A DNA stretch of 20,949 nucleotides from an uncultured Veillonella sp. (GTDB lineage Bacteria; Bacillota; Negativicutes; Veillonellales; Veillonellaceae). Both the position numbers and the translations under genes were made by a program. Positions 13,875-20,949 of this stretch are shown here, one piece after another. Position 1 is the first letter of the stretch, and each line of letters starts with the position of its first letter. The stretch covers positions 1 through 20,949 of the forward strand of contig USAV01000022.1 of NCBI GenBank assembly GCA_900552715.1. The letters run 5' to 3'. The notes under the pieces were generated by a model that made no database searches, was not told where the DNA came from, and saw nothing but the letters and a program-made list of their open reading frames with translations.

Positions 13875-16244
13875 ATGGCACAGTACTTTACGGAACGCCT
13901 ACAAAAGGTCTTCCACATGATTTTTAAATCATACAATCAAGAAATGGCCCAAGAAGGTTTGCGCCAATTAGAACTAATTGTAAATAATCAGCATAGTCCT
14001 GAGCAACCGAATCATCGGGCGCTAAGAAACGACATGACTACGTCGCTTGAAAACGAAATCGACACTAAAGAGGACGCATTAAAAATAGCCAATGATCCAG
14101 AGGCTCGAGAAATAGCTGATGCGTATGCTTTATTGGCCCGTATCTACGCAGGACCACGCTTTACATGGGAGGAATCAAACTTCCCAGAAAATAACATGCG
14201 CACCTATCAATGCTTGCACGATAGCATTCGCCGTTGTAGTCCTATTGGTACCTTACAAGCATTGCGTATCAATGGAACTATTACACCTACGGTTGAAAAG
14301 GATATGTTAATATCTTTTGACGATGCGTTTCGTATAGTTTACGACTACGCGGAACAAGGTGATGCCTTCTGCCAATACATTATAGGCAATGTCTTTTTCT
14401 GGCGTGATGACGACCGCATTAGCCTTGCGAGGGATATGATTACACCACCGCGCCTAAGTTTGGTGAAACGTATCCAACAGAGCTTGCAAAAAGGTTCTAT
14501 ACAGGAACGCCTTATAGCCTTACAAGGTACTATTTCCAACGAAACATTACAGGAAAATGCGACTAAACTCGCCAAGGAATGGTTTAACAAGGCGCTCGAT
14601 AACGGACTCGCCATGTTCCAAGGCAATTTACGCAACATTTATATCGATGAAGGCGATTTTAATAATGCGCGCCGTGTAGCTTTAACCGCTGCTGAGCTAG
14701 GCAATCCTACGATGATGCTCTACACCGGCCTAGACTGTCATGAACATGGAAAATTTGAGGACGCTTTCACATGGTTTACGAAAGGTGCCGCCTTAGGTCA
14801 AGCTGAAAGCACCGCTGAACTAGCGGATTATTACTATCATTTCTATGATGCCAAAGAGCTCCGCAGAGTCATTCCCTATGATCCTGTTAAAGCAATTGGA
14901 CTCTACCGCCGTGCAGCTACTAAATATTTCAGTGATGCCGGCTATGCTGCATTACAAGCTGCCTTTGGCTATATCTTCCACATTGGCCACCTACCGCTCG
15001 ACTGGGGCCTCATTGCAGATCTAACTCACATGGCAGCGACCAAAGAACGCTTTATGTTCTCCTTGCCATACATTGGTTACATGCGCATCCATGGTTTTGG
15101 TGTAACGAAAAATATACGCTTTGGTGTACAATCCTTAACACGTGTACTAGATGAAGAAAAGCGCGCATTAGAAGAGGAAGATCGCGTTCTCTTCTATAAT
15201 ATTACACGAGCTTTAACGCGCGTTGCCTTAGGCTATGCCTATGAAAAAGGCTATGTTTCAGGCAAACCTGATTTAGATTCTGCAGTAGCCTATTACGAAG
15301 AATCCCATCAATACATTCTGTCTCACAAGGCTAATCTAGATGAAGAGTTAAAAGATATTCCTATCGATGATGAAGCAGAAGAACGATTAGCGGCCTTTGA
15401 AGAGGTCGATGGCCATTGGCAATACAAGGAAGGTGTTACTGAGTCTACTACAACAGTACGTCCTGGCCATATGGAATGGCCTCAAAATGCAGCACGTTTA
15501 TCTGTAAACATGGATGACTTCTTATGGGACACTACCTTATATGATTGGCAAACCATCGAGCACGCCTTAGCATCACAAGACGAAATGAAACTTAGCTTTT
15601 ACAATCATTTCCTATCCGTTCCAGACAAGCTACGCAACATTTTTAAGCTAGATGTAAAGCGTATGCTACGTGATACGTACCAAATCAGAATACATGGTTA
15701 TGACCCTACAGAAGGTCAAGAGATGATCTATCGAGCACTATTCAAAAAAGAGAATACCATTCAGCTATTAAAAGACCTCTACGATACGCACCAATTACCT
15801 GCATTAGGAGATAACTGGTCCATCGAAACGAACGAGGAAAAACCAACTTGGCATTATGTACTCGATGTAGATCAACAAGCATTTCTACTTGAGGAATACG
15901 ATGATGCTAACGCAATGATACAAACTGCATTACAAGGCTTAAAAGATAAAAAGTACGAACAAATTAATGTCCGTACCCATGACTTTATTGGCCCATCCTA
16001 TTTCATTTTCAGAGGCAATCACGCAAATCCATTTAGAGTGCAACTCTATTTGAAAGAATCCATGCGCCACTCTATCGACAAGGATGGAAAACCTCTAGAT
16101 ACGCCAGGTAATACCTATTTATTTGAGCAACATTTAGGTAACGAAGTATCATTAAACTACTGGATTCAAAAAACTATTAATACCTTAGAAATCCCTGAAC
16201 TAGACAACTGGAAAAAACTCAGTGTACCTAAGGCATTACAATAA
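13875..16244 (+). CDS. Large Sel1/TPR-like repeat protein of unknown function
   Basis: This 789-residue protein has no signal peptide or membrane segments, so it is probably cytoplasmic. From about residue 150 to 490 it contains degenerate Sel1-type helical repeats, recognisable as AFRIVYDYAEQGDAFCQYIIG, AFTWFTKGAALGQAESTAEL, AIGLYRRAATKYFSDAGYAA and VAYYEESHQYIL. Such repeats bind proteins. The last 290 residues show no repeats and form a separate region with many aromatic and acidic residues (FLWDTTLYDWQTIEHALASQ; then THDFIGPSYFIFRGN); I do not recognise it. AAAGGAGG lies 4 bases before the ATG. The gene has its own likely promoter and a strong terminator, so it is monocistronic. A scaffold or adaptor role is inference from the repeats. 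Confidence 0.82.
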   Translation: MAQYFTERLQKVFHMIFKSYNQEMAQEGLRQLELIVNNQHSPEQPNHRALRNDMTTSLENEIDTKEDALKIANDPEAREIADAYALLARIYAGPRFTWEESNFPENNMRTYQCLHDSIRRCSPIGTLQALRINGTITPTVEKDMLISFDDAFRIVYDYAEQGDAFCQYIIGNVFFWRDDDRISLARDMITPPRLSLVKRIQQSLQKGSIQERLIALQGTISNETLQENATKLAKEWFNKALDNGLAMFQGNLRNIYIDEGDFNNARRVALTAAELGNPTMMLYTGLDCHEHGKFEDAFTWFTKGAALGQAESTAELADYYYHFYDAKELRRVIPYDPVKAIGLYRRAATKYFSDAGYAALQAAFGYIFHIGHLPLDWGLIADLTHMAATKERFMFSLPYIGYMRIHGFGVTKNIRFGVQSLTRVLDEEKRALEEEDRVLFYNITRALTRVALGYAYEKGYVSGKPDLDSAVAYYEESHQYILSHKANLDEELKDIPIDDEAEERLAAFEEVDGHWQYKEGVTESTTTVRPGHMEWPQNAARLSVNMDDFLWDTTLYDWQTIEHALASQDEMKLSFYNHFLSVPDKLRNIFKLDVKRMLRDTYQIRIHGYDPTEGQEMIYRALFKKENTIQLLKDLYDTHQLPALGDNWSIETNEEKPTWHYVLDVDQQAFLLEEYDDANAMIQTALQGLKDKKYEQINVRTHDFIGPSYFIFRGNHANPFRVQLYLKESMRHSIDKDGKPLDTPGNTYLFEQHLGNEVSLNYWIQKTINTLEIPELDNWKKLSVPKALQ

Positions 16245-16260
16245 AAATGACCCAGAACAT

Positions 16261-16296
16261 AAAAGGAGCTAGTACAGAAAGTACTAGCTCCTTTTT
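16261..16296. terminator. Strong bidirectional terminator
   Basis: A perfect 15-bp stem AAAAGGAGCTAGTAC/GTACTAGCTCCTTTT with loop AGAAA has T-runs in both directions. It separates the convergent Sel1-like gene (plus) and barrel gene (minus). Confidence 0.93.
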
Positions 16297-16357
16297 ATAA
16301 CCTATAAATAGACTAAACTATTATAAATGATCATGAGGGTAATGAACACGGAAATTC

Positions 16358-17605
16358 CTATAAACCAACATCGACAAACTGCTGCTCATAAATATTTTCC
16401 ACAGTTTCTTGTACAACCATATCGCTACGATGTACCTTATCAAGCATCTTGGAACGAGCCGTTGTAATCACGCTTTCACTATGTTTACCACCACGCCAAG
16501 CAAACTTGGATGTGCCGATGGTATATTTCAAGGTCGCATAAGGACCACTCAAATGATGAGATGCTGTTTGGTAACCTGCATCAAGAGTAAGATGTGGTGT
16601 AATATGGAATTCTGCACCCACTTTAAACCCTTTAATAGCATCGCGCTTATTTAATTTATAATAGCCTACTCTTACAGCCTCTCTACCACGCCAATTATAA
16701 TAGTCTGCATAGACACGAGCCCAACGAGCATTTTTGAAAGTTCGTGAGTATCCTACATCAAATCCACTGGCAGCAACCTTTTCTGATAGCATCCAATGAT
16801 TTTCATAAGCAGCTATACCATAATTATAAAGACTTTGATCAGGATCCATACCATATGGATACAATCCTGCAGGATCACCTAATACAACACTACGGCCATG
16901 GAGACCTATATATTTTCTATCATCAGTCCCTAGATTTCGGTACAGATTAGCATGAAATTCATTAAGGCCTGCCACATATTCTACACCGCCACTAACACGC
17001 TTATAGCCACCTTTAAACACATGGTCATAGAACGCATTAACACCAACATAAGCATGTTCACCTTTGCTAAGACGACGATAGCCAATGCCAATATTAGCAT
17101 TCATTCCTAATGATTCTTCCGTATCTGTTTGCTTATCATGTGTTATAAACGTCCCTGCAGGTCTGGCTGGCTCCAAATAACTATCTAATTTATAAGATGA
17201 AATCTTTTCTCCACTGCGCCCAATACGACCTTGTACAAAGACAACGCTTTTAGCGTTTTCATCATAATGGGTTATAGGTTGCAAGGTCTCAATATACAAT
17301 TTATTGATTTCAGTAGATTTTGAATTTTTCGAAGTTACAGTATTTAGATCATCATGTCTCATCGATGATTCACCAACATAATGGTGCTGACTATGCGTCT
17401 CTTTCGAATCTTTCATACCAACGCCGACTACCACATCTGTACGGTCCATCCAGCTAGAACGAACAGCCTCATGTTTAGCTCTATTCACTTCTGTAGTAGA
17501 ATCTGCTATACCTTGCCCATGCCCATTGGCTGCCATCCCTGTAATAGTAAAAGCACAACCTACAGCACCTAAAACAAAAGCCTTAATAATCAGATTTCTT
17601 CTCAT
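16358..17605 (-). CDS. Inverse-autotransporter-type outer membrane beta-barrel protein, lacking a passenger
   Basis: This is a 415-residue secreted protein. The signal peptide is MRRNLIIKAFVLGAVGCAF up to about residue 26. A polar segment (27-110) precedes a barrel of the intimin/invasin type (about 117-366). Features include ANIGIGYRRL, HAYVGVNAFYDHVFKGGYKR and SGGVEYVAG (which matches the family's G.N.FYD....G..R...G.EY core), SGFDVGYSRTF, and the late strands GFKVGAEFHITPHLTLDAGY. After the barrel only about 50 residues remain (SKMLDKVHRSDMVVQETVENIY...), a segment like the helical linker that threads the pore. No Ig-like passenger follows. I use the ATG at 17605, the start of a good signal peptide, with GGGGAG about 10 bases upstream; in-frame starts at 17647 and 17632 lack a Shine-Dalgarno sequence and would bury the signal peptide. 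Confidence 0.85.
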   Translation of the reverse strand: MRRNLIIKAFVLGAVGCAFTITGMAANGHGQGIADSTTEVNRAKHEAVRSSWMDRTDVVVGVGMKDSKETHSQHHYVGESSMRHDDLNTVTSKNSKSTEINKLYIETLQPITHYDENAKSVVFVQGRIGRSGEKISSYKLDSYLEPARPAGTFITHDKQTDTEESLGMNANIGIGYRRLSKGEHAYVGVNAFYDHVFKGGYKRVSGGVEYVAGLNEFHANLYRNLGTDDRKYIGLHGRSVVLGDPAGLYPYGMDPDQSLYNYGIAAYENHWMLSEKVAASGFDVGYSRTFKNARWARVYADYYNWRGREAVRVGYYKLNKRDAIKGFKVGAEFHITPHLTLDAGYQTASHHLSGPYATLKYTIGTSKFAWRGGKHSESVITTARSKMLDKVHRSDMVVQETVENIYEQQFVDVGL

Positions 17606-17693
17606 GTCTTGTACGCTCCCCTCGTTTTGCATAAGAAATAAAACCACACAAACTGTACGCCCTTCACGTTTATTTCATGGTTTATTCATCTTA

Positions 17694-17722
17694 ATTATAG
17701 GTACGCTATGTTCCATAGTCAA
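17694..17722 (-). promoter_or_regulatory. Barrel gene promoter with a dyad in the spacer
   Basis: On the minus strand TTGACT (17722-17717) and TATAAT (17699-17694) are exactly 17 bases apart, which is near consensus. The spacer holds a palindrome CTATG-GAA-CATAG (17718-17706), placed as a repressor operator would be. The predicted 5' leader is about 80 bases. Confidence 0.8.
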
Positions 17723-17803
17723 TACAAAGCCCTATAGTTAAACGATAATTAAATCTTCTCTAAATCATTATGTTACAAATTGATTTCTATTTTCAGGCAA
17801 AAG

Positions 17804-17837
17804 AAAAAGACCACCCGCAAGCTGGGTGGTCTTTTTT
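17804..17837 (-). terminator. Terminator of the 25-aa peptide gene
   Basis: A perfect 13-bp stem AAAAAGACCACCC/GGGTGGTCTTTTT is followed on the minus strand by a T-rich tract. It starts 17 bases after the small ORF's stop codon. T residues also follow on the plus strand, but no plus-strand gene leads into it. Confidence 0.9.
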
Positions 17838-17853
17838 CTGGGGAATGAAATTG

Positions 17854-17931
17854 TTATTTGAATAAAGGCAAGATTGCGTTTGCTAAACCAGTAAGCGCAG
17901 CCAAGATTGCTTTAACGATAGTTGCTACCAT
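17854..17931 (-). CDS. 25-aa amphipathic cationic peptide
   Basis: An ATG at 17931 with AAGGAGG ending 6 bases upstream opens a 25-codon frame ending in TAA, and a strong terminator follows. The peptide starts MVATIVKAILAAL, continues TGLANAIL, and ends PLFK. On a helical wheel T4, K7, A11, T14, N18 and K25 line one face, while I5, I9, L13, L16, I20 and L23/F24 line the other. It therefore forms a nearly ideal short amphipathic helix with net positive charge and no export signal. This shape is shared by phenol-soluble-modulin-like peptides, leaderless bacteriocins, type I toxin peptides and small membrane regulators; I cannot choose between them. It lies between ileS and the barrel gene in its own transcription unit. 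Confidence 0.72.
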   Translation of the reverse strand: MVATIVKAILAALTGLANAILPLFK

Positions 17932-18028
17932 TGCTGTTCCTCCTTCTCATATAAGCACAATAACTAAACTAACTATAAACATCTTAAACTAGGACATTAA
18001 ATCTAACGTGAAATGAGTAAATTTTTAC

Positions 18029-18057
18029 ACATTAATTTTTCATGAGGAAAATGACAA
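18029..18057 (-). promoter_or_regulatory. Possible promoter of the 25-aa peptide gene
   Basis: On the minus strand TTGTCA (18057-18052) and TAATGT (18034-18029) are 17 bases apart. The -35 box lies inside a perfect 11-base dyad TGACATTGTCA (18062-18052) that could be an operator. The leader to the ATG would be about 90 bases, AT-rich. No terminator is visible between the ileS stop codon and this point, so readthrough from ileS is also possible. Confidence 0.5.
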
Positions 18058-18117
18058 TGTCACAATTAATACGATTAGTTATATGAGAAAGATAGTATAC
18101 AATGAATTCATAAATTT

Positions 18118-20949
18118 CTATAAATTTTTAACAACCTCTGCACAGCGATGGCAAAGTGTAGGGTGTTCACTATCTTGACCTACTGTATCGCGGTGGATCC
18201 AGCAGCGTTCACATTTTTCAAGTTCAGATGGAGCCACTACTGTTGCAACGCCTATTTCTTCATCTTTTACAGCCTCTGCTGGTGCAGCGCCGTTTACGAT
18301 GTGAGCTTCGGAAACGATAACAAGTTTAGCTAAACCATCTTCACCAAGAGCGTTCAATGCGTCAAATGCAGCACCTTCAGCATATACTGTAACGGATGCA
18401 TCCAATGGGTGACCAATTGTTTTGTTTTGACGAGCAAGTTCCAATGCTTTTTGTACGGATGTCCGCAAGTCTAACAATTGGTTCCATTTATCAGCCAATT
18501 CTTGATTGAAGTGTTCAGGATGACCTTGTGGCCAATCTTGAAGCATAACAGATTCAGGCATGCCTTCTTCTTTAGGCATGTATTTCCAAACTTCTTCTGC
18601 TGTGAAGGAAAGTACAGGAGATACCATTGCTACCAATGTTTTCAAGATTTCATACATAGCTGTTTGAGCAGAACGACGAGCTACGTTGTTTTTGCTTTCA
18701 GCATACATAGTATCTTTCATTACATCAAGGTAGATGGAGCTCAAGTCTACTGTACAGAAGTTATGAATTGCATGGTACAACATGTGGAATTCATAGTTTT
18801 CGTACGCTTCAGTAACCTTTTGACGTACCTCTTCTAAGCGCAACAATGCCCATTTATCGAATTCGGACATATCTGCGTAAGCCACTTTGTCAGTGTTTGG
18901 ATTGAAGTCATCCAAGTTGCCTAATAAGAAGCGGAATGTATTACGGATCTTACGGTATACTTCGGATAATTGTTTTACGATGTCTTTAGACAAACGTACG
19001 TCTGCTTGGTAATCCGCGGAGGATACCCACAAACGCATAACGTCAGCACCGTATACGTCGATGATGTCGCTAGGAGCTACTGTATTACCTACAGATTTAG
19101 ACATTTTGCGACCTTCGCCGTCCACAACGAAACCGTGAGTTAATACGGAGTTGTATGGTGCTTTACCTGTTGTTGCTACTGCAGTTAACAAGGAAGAGTT
19201 GAACCAACCGCGATGTTGGTCGGAACCTTCAAGGTACATAGCACATGGTACATCTAAGCCGTTAACTTCAAGTACGCCAGCCCAAGAGGAACCAGAGTCG
19301 AACCATACGTCCATGATGTCTGTTTCTTTTTTGAACTCATCATGACCGCAATGAGGACATTTGAAACCTTCTGGCAATAATTCTTTTGCACTGTGAGCCC
19401 ACCAAGCATCGGAGCCTTCTACAGCTACTTTTTCTTGTAATGCTTTAATAGTATCATCGTTGATGATGTGCTCGCCACAGCTTTCACAATAGTAAATAGG
19501 AATTGGCACGCCCCAAATACGTTGACGGGAAATTACCCAGTCACCACGGTCGCGAACCATGTTGAAGATACGATCATGGCCCCATTTAGGAATCCATTGT
19601 ACTTGGTTGTCGATTGCATCAAGCGCTTGTTGACGGTAACCATCTACAGAGGAGAACCATTGTTCTGTAGCACGGTAGATGACAGGGTTTTTACAACGCC
19701 AGCAGTGAGCGTATTGGTGACGCAAGCTAGATTTGTGAAGCAATGCATTGTTGTGCGCCAAGATTTTGATGACAGGCACTTCTGCATCGTGGATTTCTAC
19801 GCCAGCCAATGGGAATTCAGTATCACCATAACGGTTGTCGTCTACTTGTTTTGTGTAGTTACCAGTTTCGTTAACAAGGGATACGATAGGAAGTTCAGTT
19901 TTACCTTCCTTGTTATAACGCATAACGATGTTAAAGTCGTCTTCACCGTGTGCAGGAGCTGTATGTACGCAACCAGTACCTGCTTCAAGTGTTACATGGT
20001 CGCCACACAATACAGTAGAATTACGTTCTACAAATGGATGTTTGAATTCAGCCAATTCTAAGTCTGCGCCAGAGAAACGATTTACAATTTCATAGTCTTC
20101 GATACCGATATCTTTCATAGCCGCATCAACAAGTTCAGTAGCCATCAAGTAGTATTCGTCGCCTACTTTTACCCAGCCGTATTCAAGCTCAGGGTTAACA
20201 GAAATAGCTACGTTGGCAGGCATTGTCCAAGGAGTAGTGGTCCAAATAACGGAGTATGCTTGTTTTGGATCTACGCCAGCTGGCAATGTCACCTTTTTCT
20301 CAGATACGTAAGGGAATTTTACGTAGATGGAGAAGGATTTTTTCTCAGCGTACTCGATTTCTGCTTCTGCCAATGCAGTTTCGCAGTGAGTACACCAGTA
20401 TACAGTTTTAAGACCTTTATAGATATGGCCGCGTTTTGCCATTTCGCCAAAGATACCAAGTTGTTTTACTTCGAACTCAGGGCGCAATGTCAAATAAGGG
20501 CGATCCCATTCACCTAATACACCAAAGCGAATGAAGTCTTGTTTTTGAGTTTCTACGCATTCCAATGCATATTCCTTACATTTGTTGCGCAAGTCCAATG
20601 GAGCCATTTCATGACGGTTAAGACCAGTGTTCTTAATAACCGCATGCTCGATTGGCAAACCGTGTGTATCCCAACCAGGGATATAACGTGTATAGTGACC
20701 TGTCATAGTCTTGTATTTCATGATGATGTCCTTCAACGTTTTGTTGAGGGCATGACCGATGTGCAATTTACCGTTCGCATATGGAGGGCCATCATGCAAA
20801 ATGAAAGGTTTTGCGTCTTTACGCAATTCCAAACGTTTTTGATAAATTTTGTTGTCTTCCCAGAATTTTAAAATTTCTGGTTCGCGCTTAGGCAAATTGC
20901 CGCGCATTGGGAATTCTGTTTCAGGCAAATGTAACGTCTTACCGTAATC
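18118..20949 (-). CDS. ileS: Isoleucyl-tRNA synthetase (5' end outside window)
   Basis: This class I synthetase charges tRNA-Ile. Counting from the first possible start inside the window (TTG at 20928), the HIGH motif is KLHIGHALN (HIGH at 56-59), the editing domain has TTPWTMPANV (231-240), WFDSGSS lies at 542-548, and KMSKS at 608-612. The C-terminal zinc-binding module is CERCWIH...CHRCAEV. This is the bacterial type-1 IleRS layout, about 945 residues in all. The frame stays open to the window edge, where seven more codons read DYGKTLH. The family usually begins M-DY(S/G)KTLNLP, so the true start codon is probably just outside, and the TTG is not the start. Any T-box leader would also lie outside. 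Confidence 0.97.
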   Translation of the reverse strand, partial: DYGKTLHLPETEFPMRGNLPKREPEILKFWEDNKIYQKRLELRKDAKPFILHDGPPYANGKLHIGHALNKTLKDIIMKYKTMTGHYTRYIPGWDTHGLPIEHAVIKNTGLNRHEMAPLDLRNKCKEYALECVETQKQDFIRFGVLGEWDRPYLTLRPEFEVKQLGIFGEMAKRGHIYKGLKTVYWCTHCETALAEAEIEYAEKKSFSIYVKFPYVSEKKVTLPAGVDPKQAYSVIWTTTPWTMPANVAISVNPELEYGWVKVGDEYYLMATELVDAAMKDIGIEDYEIVNRFSGADLELAEFKHPFVERNSTVLCGDHVTLEAGTGCVHTAPAHGEDDFNIVMRYNKEGKTELPIVSLVNETGNYTKQVDDNRYGDTEFPLAGVEIHDAEVPVIKILAHNNALLHKSSLRHQYAHCWRCKNPVIYRATEQWFSSVDGYRQQALDAIDNQVQWIPKWGHDRIFNMVRDRGDWVISRQRIWGVPIPIYYCESCGEHIINDDTIKALQEKVAVEGSDAWWAHSAKELLPEGFKCPHCGHDEFKKETDIMDVWFDSGSSWAGVLEVNGLDVPCAMYLEGSDQHRGWFNSSLLTAVATTGKAPYNSVLTHGFVVDGEGRKMSKSVGNTVAPSDIIDVYGADVMRLWVSSADYQADVRLSKDIVKQLSEVYRKIRNTFRFLLGNLDDFNPNTDKVAYADMSEFDKWALLRLEEVRQKVTEAYENYEFHMLYHAIHNFCTVDLSSIYLDVMKDTMYAESKNNVARRSAQTAMYEILKTLVAMVSPVLSFTAEEVWKYMPKEEGMPESVMLQDWPQGHPEHFNQELADKWNQLLDLRTSVQKALELARQNKTIGHPLDASVTVYAEGAAFDALNALGEDGLAKLVIVSEAHIVNGAAPAEAVKDEEIGVATVVAPSELEKCERCWIHRDTVGQDSEHPTLCHRCAEVVKNL

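Noticed and set aside
19468..20061. Long open frame of 197 codons on the plus strand inside ileS
   Set aside because: It is antisense to a well-conserved ileS frame, has a Cys/Phe/Val-rich composition typical of shadow frames, and has no ribosome binding site.
20907..20928. TTG at 20928 as the ileS start
   Set aside because: The frame stays open to the window edge and the extra codons DYGKTLH match the family N-terminus, so the real start is outside.

Overview
The window (about 21 kb, AT-rich, strong AGGAGG-type ribosome binding sites) looks like chromosome from a diderm Firmicute, most likely Veillonella or another member of the Negativicutes. The gene content is Firmicute-like: a PurBox-like site before guaA, a clostridial-type 2[4Fe-4S] ferredoxin and lipoprotein solute-binding proteins. 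It is mixed with outer-membrane components: an inverse-autotransporter-type beta-barrel and two secreted TonB C-terminal-domain proteins. The genus is inferred from these features, not from a marker gene.

Layout. 1-960: a pair of palindromes, then a two-gene minus-strand operon of small TonB-C proteins. 926-1189: a short plus-strand transcription unit (strong promoter, 31-aa ORF, terminator). 1262-5016: a four-gene TroABCD/MntABCD-type metal ABC importer. Its second permease carries a DtxR-like winged-helix tail, and a bidirectional terminator ends the operon. 5157-7501: a minus-strand cluster of three GNAT acetyltransferases and two small genes of unknown role, one resembling EF-Tu domain 3. 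7643-9649: guaA with a PurBox-like site and a structured leader, preceded by a ferredoxin. 9831-12703: a Cof-type HAD phosphatase with an odd cap insertion, a small unknown gene, and an M20D/ACY1L2-like amidohydrolase. 12954-16244: an orphan amino-acid-binding lipoprotein and a large Sel1/TPR-like protein. 16358-17605: the inverse-autotransporter barrel with almost no passenger. 17854-17931: a 25-codon amphipathic peptide gene with its own Shine-Dalgarno sequence and terminator. 18118-20949: ileS, cut at the window edge.

Most of the window is ordinary housekeeping and transport. The points that most deserve a second look are the 25-aa amphipathic peptide gene beside the barrel gene, the permease-winged-helix fusion, the passenger-less barrel, the anchorless TonB-C pair, the 31-aa ORF transcript upstream of the metal importer, and the PurBox at guaA. 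I found no tRNA, rRNA, CRISPR array, insertion sequence or prophage. The longest stretches without a long gene, 847-1261 and 17606-18117, are largely accounted for by the two small ORFs with their promoters and terminators.
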